Source: JAJXZJ01 sp050012855 (GTDB taxonomy: Bacteria > Verrucomicrobiota > Verrucomicrobiia > Limisphaerales > J093). From it: a stretch of 64,000 bases of DNA. Position numbers and translations under genes: made by a program. Positions 17,846 through 25,852 of this stretch are shown here, piece after piece. Position 1 is the first letter of the stretch. The number at the start of each line of letters is the position of its first letter. The stretch spans positions 27,431 to 91,430 of the forward strand of contig JBEKGJ010000014.1 in the NCBI GenBank assembly GCA_050012855.1, given 5' to 3'. The notes under the pieces were generated by a model that saw nothing but the letters and a program-made list of their open reading frames with translations, did not search any database and was not told where the DNA came from.

Positions 17846-18469
17846 ATGTGGTATTGGGTGAAGAATCCCGACGGCACTGAGACTGACTATGACGTGCCTG
17901 CGCTCACGAAAGCGACCAAAGAGGGTAAAGTGTCGCTCGATTGGTCAGCACGCAGGGCACCTGATGGGCGCCGGATGACGGTCAAAGAGGTCCTGATTCT
18001 CCACCAGAAATATCAAGATGACGAAGCCATCACCGCCGCCACCCGGCAGCAAGAGCCACACAGACAGCCCCAGATTGCCTGTACGTCGCTGCTACCACCA
18101 AGGGAGATGTGCAGCGATACCGCGCAACCTCAGCCGGCAGATGGGTGTTCTCGTTCCCCCAGCCAAACCCAAAGGACGGGTGGAATCCCTGCGGCAATTG
18201 AGAAGCTCCAACTTAACAGGACTCAGCGCGCAATCATCTTGGCAGGCATCGCGGTTTTTGTCCTCATGGGAGTGTTTCCACCTTGGACTTGCAGGCCCTT
18301 TAGAGTCGCCGCTTACGCCGAACCTTGTGGTTATAGATTCATTGCATCTTCACCGAGTGGGGACGGAGTCAAAATAGACACGTCGAGGCTGTTCATACAG
18401 TGGGCAGTAACGATTGCAGCGACAGGTTTTGGGGTGCTACTGGTCACCAACAGAAGACAGCATCAATGA
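17846..18469 (+). CDS. Island cargo: GYF_2-like N-terminal domain and two membrane segments
   Basis: This is a protein of about 207 residues. The N-terminal 60 residues (MWYWVKNPDGTETDYDVPAL, then VSLDWSARRAPDGRRMTV) resemble the GYF_2/DUF4339 domain that often precedes bacterial membrane regions. After a low-complexity linker there are two hydrophobic segments (AIILAGIAVFVLMGVFPPW and LFIQWAVTIAATGFGVLLV) separated by an extracytoplasmic loop. The start at 17846 is chosen because it begins the domain and follows TAGGACAAC. The function is unknown. G+C is lower than in the integrase and primase genes, which supports cargo status. Confidence 0.7.
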   Translation: MWYWVKNPDGTETDYDVPALTKATKEGKVSLDWSARRAPDGRRMTVKEVLILHQKYQDDEAITAATRQQEPHRQPQIACTSLLPPREMCSDTAQPQPADGCSRSPSQTQRTGGIPAAIEKLQLNRTQRAIILAGIAVFVLMGVFPPWTCRPFRVAAYAEPCGYRFIASSPSGDGVKIDTSRLFIQWAVTIAATGFGVLLVTNRRQHQ

Positions 18470-18575
18470 AGGCTCCGCCGCCGTGTCGAGGCATCGGCCC
18501 AGGCACAATCCGTTGTCCGGGGGGGTGATGCCGCGCGATTCCAGCATGACCTCGTTCATGCGCCGGGCACCAAGA

Positions 18576-18905
18576 CTACTTCGCAACTGGTCGCTTCATC
18601 ACGATTTCCTCCTGTGTCATTCCTGCGAAATCGTAGCCTTCAGTGGCAACAGCGTTCATGGCGACATTCATATAGAACGCTCGCTCGTCCATGCCGTCCG
18701 GGTGTTGAACACGGTTGAGCACCGAGCGAAGTACTTCGACTTTGCCGTTCGGTCGAACCAAGCGCGTGTTCTCCCTGCCTGCCCAACGGATCGTGGCAAA
18801 TTCGTATGTCTGAAATCCGCCACCCTCCGCGGCTTTGGCCGTGAAATGATAAACGCCCCAGCAGGCGACAATGGCAGCGATCAAGAGCAAGGTTGTCTTT
18901 TTCAT
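18576..18905 (-). CDS. Small membrane-anchored or secreted island protein
   Basis: This is a 109-residue protein with an N-terminal signal anchor (KKTTLLLIAAIVACWGVYHF) and a polar remainder without a recognisable domain (FATIRWAGRENTRLVRPNGK). It follows the lipoprotein gene on the same strand with 26 bases between, so the two are probably co-transcribed. G+C is low relative to the chromosome. Nothing in the sequence fixes its function. Confidence 0.72.
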   Translation of the reverse strand: MKKTTLLLIAAIVACWGVYHFTAKAAEGGGFQTYEFATIRWAGRENTRLVRPNGKVEVLRSVLNRVQHPDGMDERAFYMNVAMNAVATEGYDFAGMTQEEIVMKRPVAK

Positions 18906-18931
18906 AGTAGGCAGTCGTTGGTGTTTTTGGC

Positions 18932-19849
18932 CTAACGTTGAAATATGAGATTGGCTTGAAAGGTCCCGTCGGGTATTTGTCCTTGGCCGGACAGGGAGAT
19001 TTTCTCTTTAGATGCAACCCCGTCACAATTGATGGAAACCGACCTGATGCCCATCTTCCCGGTGACTCGCCCTTTGTCGGAGCTTCCACTAAAGGTGATT
19101 TCCTGCCCGGAAGTCGAAACGACCGTAAGCACGTTATCCTTCAGTGTCACCAAGGCGATTCCGAAAAAGAAATCACTATAAGATGAAGTCAAACGGCTTC
19201 TGCTGTAGCTGCATCGGTAGAGCCATTTGCCATCCAGTTCGCCTTGCTGGGTATCCTTGATTTGGGTCAGAACGTCTTTCAATTTCTCTGTTGCTGACGC
19301 GGAATCCAAACTCATTCCGGTCCACTGTAGATACGCCACTGCCGAATCGACTAGAGACGCACTTCTGCAAAGGTCGCCGTATTTCGATTTGAAATCCTCT
19401 TTGAACGACCGCAGTTGTGCCATCTCCGCATCGACGGCCGCCTTGGGTTTCCACTTGATCACCAGCGCCGTGATCTGGTGCTGTTGGGTGAATTGCATCG
19501 GGTCCTCGCTAGAACCGATGTTTTCACTGACGCCGAACTCGGAACCGGAGCGGATGACAATCGCGTCGCCGTGTTTGCTCTTGGCCGCAGCGACAGCCTC
19601 GTTTATTACGCCGTCGTCCCAGTACTTGTTGGGGTTCTCAAAGCGCAAAGTTCCAAGGACCTCGAATGGTCGGTCGGGCCACGTTCGATATACAGGGAGC
19701 TTGAAAGATGTTTCGGCAATGGAATCTGGCATTGTTTGCCAGTGTCGTGGCGTCCCTGAGTACTGGCTGAATCTCATCGGTGACCCACACCCCGCAAACG
19801 TGAGCATGAGTACCACACAGCAGAAGAGCCTGGGAAGGGTCGCTTTCAT
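18932..19849 (-). CDS. Lipoprotein of unknown function, island cargo
   Basis: This is a 305-residue protein with a lipoprotein signal (LFCCVVLMLTFAGCGS, lipobox FAGC with Cys at about residue 21), so it is attached to a membrane. The rest shows a mixed alpha/beta N-terminal part (VYRTWPDRPFEVLGTLRFEN) and a C-terminal beta-rich half (GKWLYRCSYSRSRLTSS, LTVVSTSGQEITFSG) that suggests a lipocalin-like sandwich. No exact family is recognised. It precedes the small membrane protein in a two-gene unit at the far end of the island. Confidence 0.75.
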   Translation of the reverse strand: MKATLPRLFCCVVLMLTFAGCGSPMRFSQYSGTPRHWQTMPDSIAETSFKLPVYRTWPDRPFEVLGTLRFENPNKYWDDGVINEAVAAAKSKHGDAIVIRSGSEFGVSENIGSSEDPMQFTQQHQITALVIKWKPKAAVDAEMAQLRSFKEDFKSKYGDLCRSASLVDSAVAYLQWTGMSLDSASATEKLKDVLTQIKDTQQGELDGKWLYRCSYSRSRLTSSYSDFFFGIALVTLKDNVLTVVSTSGQEITFSGSSDKGRVTGKMGIRSVSINCDGVASKEKISLSGQGQIPDGTFQANLIFQR

Positions 19850-19966
19850 GGTTTCCTTGTCTCAGAAATCACCCCGCCCGGCAAGGCTTGTTTCTCCACT
19901 GGAGGCCGGCAATCTCCCAAAGGCCACTGTGTCTCACGGCTGACGGTGAACGTTGAGGCCATCCCG

Positions 19967-20194
19967 GTCAAAAAGGGGCCGCCATCCGTCCCTCGCCGGC
20001 CGGCCGCGTCAAAGTAGATTCCTTGTCCCCCGGCCGGCCTGCCCCGGCGCCATCGCGACGCGCGGGGGCGCGTTGTTCTCGGGGCCGGCAGCGCACCGTT
20101 GCGGCCTACGTGCGACGATTCAGGGCGAGCGAGAGTGACGCCAGCGGATTCCGCCCCCGGCGTGCCTGCTGGCCTTTACTGCGTCGCTACGATG
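19967..20194. repeat. Dispersed repeat of about 230 bases, copy 1
   Basis: This stretch is closely similar along its length to 24510-24743. It shares long identical blocks such as CGCGTCAAAGTAGATTCCTT and GCGCACCGTTGCGGCCTACG and ends in GCGTCGCTACGATG. It carries no gene. A 40-base piece of the same sequence recurs at 43635-43674. Both long copies lie near the right end of one of the two tRNA-Glu segments, so the repeat may be part of, or have been carried by, these elements. Confidence 0.75.
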
Positions 20195-20386
20195 CGCGCG
20201 GCTCGTTGCCGTTCCTCCTGGTCGCTCCGCGCGTGGCGCCGATTGCCCGTCCGCGCCACGATGCCCGCCAGACGCACGCATTCAACTCAGGAGCGACATT
20301 CCGCCTTGCGGCGGGTAGAAAGGGCGCTGCGTTTCGGCTGCCCGTAGGGCGGGCGGGAAGGGCAGGGGAATGGCTCTCCGCGATCC

Positions 20387-20404
20387 TAGCACATCTTAGC
20401 ACAC
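20387..20404 (+). promoter_or_regulatory. Paired TAGCACA motifs, candidate integrase arm-type sites (right end)
   Basis: TAGCACA occurs at 20387-20393 and 20397-20403, about 120 bases inside the right attachment repeat. The pair matches the left-end pair at 11445-11463 in sequence, orientation and spacing. Occurrence at both ends of the island and nowhere else noticed in the window favours recombinase binding over chance. Confidence 0.5.
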
Positions 20405-20506
20405 CAAAGCCGCGTGAAACCCGCATTTGACCTCGAAACGCTAAATCGCCTGTAAATGCAGGGTGAATCAGTGTTCATGCGGTTCCGATACGGTTTTCGC
20501 GCAGTG

Positions 20507-20751
20507 TCAAACATGGCCTAAAACGGGTTCGAGTCCCGGTAGGGTCGCCAAACTTGACTTCGCGCCTTCCGGCTTCTCCAACAGCTTGATAATCAGGGGC
20601 TTTACGGCGGTTCCAAATTCTCCGGCTGAAAAAATTACTCTCTCCGAGAACAGCACTTTCTGCAACCGCTGCTTCTGGTCGCTCGAAACCTCTGTCCAGA
20701 GCCGCGCCAGGTTGAGGATGACACCCGGCAGTAAATGGGGGCGCGGTTCAT
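20507..20751 (-). pseudogene. Internally deleted large serine recombinase, start and end retained
   Basis: On the minus strand an ATG at 20751, preceded by AAAGGAG, begins MNRAPIYCRVSS, which is the N-terminal active-site strand of serine recombinases (consensus RAxIYxRVSS). About 12 codons later the frame shifts and the sequence becomes the extreme C-terminus of a large serine recombinase (DQKQRLQKVLFSERVIFSAG, then KPLIIKLLEKPEG). The whole catalytic and zinc-ribbon middle is absent. The last codons (SSLATLPGLEP) are written in the repeated tRNA-Glu 3' end. A large internal deletion of a once intact integrase is the simplest reading. It cannot be active. Confidence 0.72.
20524..20550 (+). 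repeat. attR: copy 2 of the tRNA-Glu 3' end
   Basis: These 27 bases are identical to 11360-11386. This copy is not part of a tRNA, since the upstream cloverleaf is missing. It marks the right boundary of island 1 and the left boundary of a second segment. A decayed serine recombinase frame on the minus strand runs into it. Confidence 0.92.
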
Positions 20752-20917
20752 GGCTCCATCTCCTTTGGCGGCTGGGGCGGATTTCCAAAGGAAGCCAACG
20801 GTTGCCAGCCCGCAGAACGGTGCAGGGCTGAACAGTGGGTGAATCCGTCTCGGCACGGTGTTTCGATCCTGGTTTTTCCTTGTTTCACTGCCACCCTGTC
20901 ACTACCCTGCCGAAAGT

Positions 20918-22990
20918 ATGAAAAGGCAGATTTCCCTGAGTTTGAGAACCGCCTGGGCCGTGAGGATCCTGCCGCTCCTGCTCTTTCTCGCTCTGCCCGC
21001 CGCAGTGCAAGCCCAGTTCCTCTACACGACCAGTGGCGGCACAATCACCATCACGGGATACACCGGTCCCGGCGGAACGGTGGTCATCCCCAGCACAATC
21101 AACGGCCTGCCGGTCACCAGCATCGGAACCAATGCGTTCTCTAGCTGCATCAGCCTGACCAACGTGATGATCCCCAATAGTGTCACTAGCATCGGCGACG
21201 GGGCGTTCGAATACAGCTATAGCCTAATCAACGTGACCATCCCGAATAGCGTCACCAACCTCGGGAGAGCTGTGTTCGCTGGCTGCGCCAGCCTGACCAG
21301 CGTGACAATCGGCAACGGCGTCACCAGCATCGGGTACGGGACGTTCGAATACTGCACCGGCTTGACCAACGTCACAATCCCCAGCAGCGTGACCAACATC
21401 GGGGCCAGTGTGTTCTATGAGTGCTACAGCCTCAGCGCCGTCACGATCCCCAACAGCGTCACCGGCATCGGAGGCGAAGCGTTCTATAACTGTAACGGCC
21501 TGATCAACATCACGATCGGTGATAGCGTTATCAACGTGGGGGAAAGTGCGTTCTCTGATTGCACCAGCCTCGGCAGCATCACAATTCCCAACACTGTCAC
21601 CAGCATCAGCGAGAATGCGTTCTGGAACTGCACCAATCTGACAAGCGTGACGATTGGCAACAGCGTCACCAACATCGGGTACGGGACGTTCGAATACTGC
21701 ACCAGCTTGACGGAAGTCTATTTCGAGGGCAACGCTCCCACCCTTGGTGGATCTGTGTTTTTCGGTGACAAGGCGACCGTCTATTACTTGGCGGGGACTA
21801 CGGGCTGGCCCTCGATGTTTGGTGGTCTCCCGGCCTTTCTGTGGGACCCCCTCATGCCAGCGGCATATACGACGAACAACGGCTCCATCACCATCACCCA
21901 ATACACCGGGCGCGGTGGTGCGGTGATTATCCCAGGCACGATTGAGGGTCTGCCGGTCACCAGCATCGGGGACGATGCGTTCTCTGGCTGCACCAGCTTG
22001 ACCAACGTGACCATCCCGAACAGCGTCACCAACATCGGCGACGGGGCCTTTGAATATTGCAACAACTTGACGAAAATGTATTTTCAAGGCAACGCTCCCA
22101 CCCTTGGTGCGGATGTGTTCTATGGGGACACCAATGCAACCGTTTATTATGTACCGGGAACTACGGGCTGGGGCTTCACGTTCGGTGGTCTTCCAACGTG
22201 GAACCCGCAGGGACAAGTACCGTACACTTACACGACGAATAACAGCACTATCACCATTACCGGGTACACCGGGTTCGGCGGTGCGGTGATTATCCCAAGC
22301 ACGATTGATGGCCTGCCGGTCACCAGCCTCGGGGACAGTGCGTTCTTTGGCTGCATCAGCCTGACCAACGTCACGATCCCCAATAATGTCACTAGCATCG
22401 GGGACAATGCGTTTGGTGGCTGCACGAGGCTCACAAGCGCCACGATCGGGAATGGCGTCACTAGCATCGGGGGCTATGCGTTCGGTGGCTGCACCAGTTT
22501 GACCAGCGTCACAATCGGCAACGGCGTCACTACCATCGGGGGCTCGGCGTTCGCTGGCTGCTGGGGTCTGACGAGCATCACGATTCCCAAAAGTGTCACC
22601 GGCATCGGGGGTGCGGCGTTCGAGGAGTGCTACAGCCTCGGAGGAGTCTATTTCCAAGGGAACGCCGTTTCCCTTTCCTGGGACGTGTTCTACCATACTC
22701 CGGCGACCGTCTATTACCTGCCGGGGACGACGGGTTGGGGCACATGGGCTGTCCTCTGGAACCCACTGATGCCAACCAGCGATGTCAGCTTTGGCGTGCG
22801 GACAAACCGGTTCGGGTTCACGATCAATGGGAGCAGCAGTCCGGTCGTTGTGGTTGAAGCCTGCACGAACCTGGCCAATCCAACCTGGTCTGTGGTGGGA
22901 GCCAACATCCTGACCGGTGGCTCCTCCTATTTTAGCGATCCCCAGTGGACGAATTATCCCGCCCGCTTCTACCGTCTCCGCTCGCCGTGA
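20918..22990 (+). CDS. Secreted BspA-like leucine-rich-repeat (LRR_5) surface protein
   Basis: This is a 690-residue protein with a signal peptide (LLLFLALPAAVQA). It has three modules, beginning near residues 35, 315 and 435, each opening with a YTT-x-ITITGYTG unit and GLPVTSIG. Arrays of 23-residue BspA-type repeats follow (LTNVTIPNSVTSIGDGAF, with AFxxCxxL), and the modules close with GNAPTLG and TVYYLPGTTGW. BspA-like proteins bind host or matrix proteins in other bacteria. The C-terminus ends in a 60-residue domain with ARFYRLRSP, the typical end of secreted proteins in this phylum. The near-identical repeats invite recombination. The start at 20918 gives the signal peptide directly. Confidence 0.9.
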   Translation: MKRQISLSLRTAWAVRILPLLLFLALPAAVQAQFLYTTSGGTITITGYTGPGGTVVIPSTINGLPVTSIGTNAFSSCISLTNVMIPNSVTSIGDGAFEYSYSLINVTIPNSVTNLGRAVFAGCASLTSVTIGNGVTSIGYGTFEYCTGLTNVTIPSSVTNIGASVFYECYSLSAVTIPNSVTGIGGEAFYNCNGLINITIGDSVINVGESAFSDCTSLGSITIPNTVTSISENAFWNCTNLTSVTIGNSVTNIGYGTFEYCTSLTEVYFEGNAPTLGGSVFFGDKATVYYLAGTTGWPSMFGGLPAFLWDPLMPAAYTTNNGSITITQYTGRGGAVIIPGTIEGLPVTSIGDDAFSGCTSLTNVTIPNSVTNIGDGAFEYCNNLTKMYFQGNAPTLGADVFYGDTNATVYYVPGTTGWGFTFGGLPTWNPQGQVPYTYTTNNSTITITGYTGFGGAVIIPSTIDGLPVTSLGDSAFFGCISLTNVTIPNNVTSIGDNAFGGCTRLTSATIGNGVTSIGGYAFGGCTSLTSVTIGNGVTTIGGSAFAGCWGLTSITIPKSVTGIGGAAFEECYSLGGVYFQGNAVSLSWDVFYHTPATVYYLPGTTGWGTWAVLWNPLMPTSDVSFGVRTNRFGFTINGSSSPVVVVEACTNLANPTWSVVGANILTGGSSYFSDPQWTNYPARFYRLRSP

Positions 22991-23067
22991 CACGCGGGCA
23001 ACCCGGAAGCCAGGAGCCAGCCCTTGTGGAACATGTGCAGGCACTACTGAGAGCAAGACAAATTGCC

Positions 23068-24414
23068 ATGACAATCAGGCGGAGGGCGATTGCTACAGCC
23101 GGGCTGTTCGCCGTCCTGTTCACTGGCATCGGCGGAGGCCAGCTCATCTTTGTCCGGCATCAACTGGTTTCAGCGGCCGTTTCCGAGGCAAACGCCGGGG
23201 CGAAGGAGATCGCCGGGGAGCTTGCCGGCACGAATGGGCTGAACCGGACCGCTTACCGGCAAGCTCTCATCACCGCGGGTGAATGGTACGTCTTCACTCC
23301 TAGCGGCATGGTGATTGACATCGAAGGTCCCTCCCCGGAATTGTTGGGTCGCCTTGTGGCTCCAACGAATATCTCATTCACTGGTCTTCAAAGTCTCGTG
23401 TCAGGAGATGGCGAACAATGGAGGGTCTTTGCCAGGGAGTTGAAGGGCGGTTCACTCGCTCTCGGATTGACCGGCGCATCGAGATTCAAAGACGCGGACG
23501 CGGTCTTGCTTGCCAACGCCGCCAAGTTCGGGGATACGCTGGAAGATGCGCTTCGGGTGAATGCTCACTCAATTGAATGGGCGGTTGATTACGCAGTCTT
23601 CGATCAAAAGGGAGAAGTCCAAAAGGTCTTTGGCGAGTTGCCCTTGCGCGCTGACCCGGCGTTCCTTTCTGAGCTTTACTCCCGCCGCGAACTCGTCTTG
23701 GACGGCAAGCCGTACGTTCTGGCCAGCCGCGTCGTCACCGACACTGCCCAGCGGCCAATCGCAACGGTGATAGTCACCAAGGAATTTTCCGCCGAACAGC
23801 GCGCCATTTGGGATCAAAGACGGTTCAACATCGGAGTGGCTACGTCGGCATGGCTGGTGGTGGTAAGCATAGTAATCGTCCACTTCGTTCGTGACGAAAT
23901 CCGGCGTCAGCATATCCATCCGTCGCTGACGGAGGCCCGCAAACAGGGCGAAGGGCAGCACGTCGAATTCAAACGGTCGCTGCTATGGAACCGCGAGCGT
24001 GGCCATGCGGACGAAGAGCCCAGACGGAATGTCCTGAAGACAATCGTGGCCTTCCTTAACTCCGGCGGCGGCAGCCTGTTCATCGGCGTTGACGACACGG
24101 GGCAGCCTTGGGGCCTCGCTGATGATCTTCAAAGCTGCAACGGCTCTGAGGATACGTTCCGCCAGCGATTGCATGACTTCATTGCCAGTTCGATCGGCGG
24201 GCAGTTCTCCCACTACATTCACAGCCGGATCGAAGATGACCCGGATTTTGTCGGGTATAGGGTTTGTTGCGTTGGCGTAGGCGCGGCCCCGCAGGCGGCG
24301 CTTCTGCGCCTTTCAAACCGCACCCACTTCTACGTCCGATCAGGGCCGCAGACCAGCGAACTTGACATCGCTCAGGCAGTGAAATACTGCCGCAACGCGC
24401 GGCTTCAAATCTGA
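23068..24414 (+). CDS. Membrane-anchored sensor-like protein with a cytoplasmic AlbA_2 (Schlafen-type) domain
   Basis: This is a protein of about 448 residues. A first transmembrane helix lies at residues 8-28 (AIATAGLFAVLFTGIGGGQL), a periplasmic domain of about 240 residues resembles CHASE4-like sensors, and a second helix follows (IGVATSAWLVVVSIVIVHFV). The cytoplasmic C-terminus has the AlbA_2 signature (GEGQHVEFKRSLLW, then TIVAFLNSGGGSLFIGVDD). AlbA_2 domains bind nucleic acid, and some occur in defence or regulatory proteins. An output of this type behind a sensor is unusual. A GTG at 22987 overlapping the stop of the previous gene (GTGA) is an alternative start and would couple translation. 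Confidence 0.8.
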   Translation: MTIRRRAIATAGLFAVLFTGIGGGQLIFVRHQLVSAAVSEANAGAKEIAGELAGTNGLNRTAYRQALITAGEWYVFTPSGMVIDIEGPSPELLGRLVAPTNISFTGLQSLVSGDGEQWRVFARELKGGSLALGLTGASRFKDADAVLLANAAKFGDTLEDALRVNAHSIEWAVDYAVFDQKGEVQKVFGELPLRADPAFLSELYSRRELVLDGKPYVLASRVVTDTAQRPIATVIVTKEFSAEQRAIWDQRRFNIGVATSAWLVVVSIVIVHFVRDEIRRQHIHPSLTEARKQGEGQHVEFKRSLLWNRERGHADEEPRRNVLKTIVAFLNSGGGSLFIGVDDTGQPWGLADDLQSCNGSEDTFRQRLHDFIASSIGGQFSHYIHSRIEDDPDFVGYRVCCVGVGAAPQAALLRLSNRTHFYVRSGPQTSELDIAQAVKYCRNARLQI

Positions 24415-24509
24415 AGCGGCGGCGCGGTAATCCATGAGTGCCGCTGTAGGTAGCTACCCGCCCGAAGGCCAATTTGTATCGTGGGTGACAATTGATTCAC
24501 AGGGTACCC

Positions 24510-24743
24510 GTCAAAAGGGGGCCTCCACCCGTCGCACGCCGGCCGGCCGCGTCAAAGTAGATTCCTTGTCCCCCTGGCCGCCAACCCGAACACCGGTGCG
24601 GTCGCGACGCGCGGGGGCTTGTTGTTCTCGCGGCCGGCCGCGCACCGTTGCGGCCTACGCGCGACCATCCGGGGCGGGCGAGTGTAACGCCAGCGAATTC
24701 CCACCCCGGCGCGTCTGCCGGTCTTTACGGCGTCGCTACGATG
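24510..24743. repeat. Dispersed repeat of about 230 bases, copy 2
   Basis: This is the second long copy of the repeat at 19967-20194, with scattered substitutions and small length differences. It lies between the AlbA_2 gene and the NYN gene. The rest of the 24415-25034 gap shows no gene. An A-rich stretch at 24885-24920 (repeated AAAAAGACTGT-like units) precedes the NYN gene and may hold its promoter. Confidence 0.75.
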
Positions 24744-25034
24744 GCCCCCTCCCCGGAAGCCGGGGGCCAAGTTCGCCGCTGGCAGCGTCAGGGATAGGGG
24801 CGGAAACTTATGCCATTCCAGGTCGCAACCAGTTCAACTGCAATCACCTGTGTTGGTATGTGCTGATTGTCGCGCTCGCACGATCAGTGGAAAAAGACAG
24901 TAAAAAAGACTGTAAAAAGACTTGCATCGTGGTGTGACCCGTGGCAGAAATACGGCAGATAACACGGCCCATTCATTCGTCATTGATCCAAGCACACCGC
25001 AAGGTGTCACGAGTGATCCGGGCCACTTTTATTT

Positions 25035-25649
25035 ATGGCCTTCAAGTATGCCATCCTGTTGGACGGCGGCTTCGTGACGAAGAAACTGCAGCGCACTTTG
25101 GGGCATTTCCCGACGGCCAGTGACGTGGATCAAGAATGCCAGCGGATCGCGAGTCACCCCAAATTGGCCAATCGGGAACTTCTCCGGATTTACTTCTACG
25201 ATGCCTCGCCAGCCAAGGATTGCCTTACCAACCCGATTGACGGCTCCAAGCGCGACCTCGCGACAACCCCGGAATTCGGGCGCCAGGTAAGCCTCCTCGA
25301 CAAGCTGGAACTCACTCCGAATTTTGCGGTTCGGCTTGGGGAAGTTGCTGTGCACGGGTGGAAACTCGGTGATAGCGCGTTCAAAGCGATGGTCAAGGCA
25401 CCCCGCCCACCCACGGCACACGACATCGTGCCAGACTTGGAACAAAAGGGCGTAGATTTGCGCATCGGCCTGGACATCGCTCGACTTTCGTTGCGCGCAA
25501 TGGTGGACACCATCGTTGTTGTTACCGGCGACAGTGATCTGGTCCCGGCCTTCAAGTTCGCGCGACGGGAAGGTGTCCGCATTTTTCTCGACCACATGGG
25601 GCACGGCGTTCGGCGTGAATTGAAGGCGCACGCGGATGTTGTCCTGTGA
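25035..25649 (+). CDS. NYN-domain (LabA/DUF88, PIN-like) protein, probable ribonuclease
   Basis: This is a 204-residue protein covering one NYN domain. The conserved acidic positions of the PIN-like active site are visible: ILLDGGFV near the start, KGVDLRIGLDI in the middle, and VVTGDSDLVPAF, which is diagnostic. The end, VRIFLDHMG, also fits. NYN proteins are metal-dependent nucleases acting on RNA, and some form part of toxin or phage-defence systems. It is the last cargo gene before the diverged tRNA repeat. No partner gene is adjacent. The ATG at 25035 directly precedes the first conserved strand. Confidence 0.87.
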   Translation: MAFKYAILLDGGFVTKKLQRTLGHFPTASDVDQECQRIASHPKLANRELLRIYFYDASPAKDCLTNPIDGSKRDLATTPEFGRQVSLLDKLELTPNFAVRLGEVAVHGWKLGDSAFKAMVKAPRPPTAHDIVPDLEQKGVDLRIGLDIARLSLRAMVDTIVVVTGDSDLVPAFKFARREGVRIFLDHMGHGVRRELKAHADVVL

Positions 25650-25826
25650 GCTGCGACGGACTCCGCCGTGGTTCGCTCAGGCTGGTGGGCTGTTTCGTTC
25701 GGAAAGGCCCGGAAGTTCAAAGCGGGAACCTATGCTCGCACCGCATACGCCCTGCCGTCTCCCCGCACGGTCTCTCGGCGGGCCTTCGGTCGCGTGTGCC
25801 GGTGTCGGTTCCGCGTCATGAAGTCT

Positions 25827-25852
25827 GGGTTAGAGTCCCGGCAGGGTCGCCA
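25827..25852 (+). repeat. Diverged copy 3 of the tRNA-Glu 3' end
   Basis: The sequence matches the last 26 bases of tRNA-Glu except for two substitutions, one in the T-loop (C to A) and one in the T-arm/acceptor region (T to C). The divergence suggests an older insertion than the perfect 20524 copy. The substitution in the loop creates an early stop codon in the recombinase frame reading through it on the minus strand. Confidence 0.8.

Larger units (their letters stand above)
11360..20550. mobile_element. tRNA-Glu integrative element (island 1), phage-satellite-like
   Basis: The region is bounded by a 27-base perfect direct repeat of the tRNA 3' end (11360-11386 and 20524-20550). It contains a tyrosine integrase next to the tRNA, an AlpA-like excisionase, a primase-helicase, a small-terminase-like protein on the opposite strand, several cargo genes and paired TAGCACA motifs close to each end. 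About 9.2 kb in total. No capsid, tail, relaxase or type IV secretion gene is visible, so it must depend on another element for transfer. The gene set fits a phage-inducible-island-like satellite or a small integrative mobilisable element. Confidence 0.82.
20551..25852. mobile_element. Second tRNA-Glu segment (island 2), remnant of a serine-recombinase element
   Basis: The segment is bounded on the left by the perfect tRNA 3' repeat at 20524-20550 and on the right by a diverged copy at 25827-25852. Both copies are followed by about 47 bases that still align to each other (roughly three quarters identical) because each encodes the C-terminus of a serine recombinase on the minus strand. It carries three cargo genes: a BspA-like surface protein, a membrane AlbA_2 protein and an NYN protein. 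It has no intact recombinase, so it is probably immobile. Confidence 0.6.

Noticed and set aside
21118..21720. Regular repeats suggestive of a CRISPR array
   Set aside because: The spacing of about 69 bases with degenerate units is in frame and encodes 23-residue leucine-rich repeats. There are no cas genes and no conserved palindromic repeats.
21224..23074. A 616-codon minus-strand frame over the LRR gene
   Set aside because: Repetitive residues (AVADRDAGQAGA-like) mirror the 69-base BspA repeats on the plus strand. The plus strand has the signal peptide and family match.
23068..25649. A named defence system made of the AlbA_2 and NYN genes
   Set aside because: They are 620 bases apart with a repeat between and no shared operon. 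The idea is kept only as a testable suggestion.
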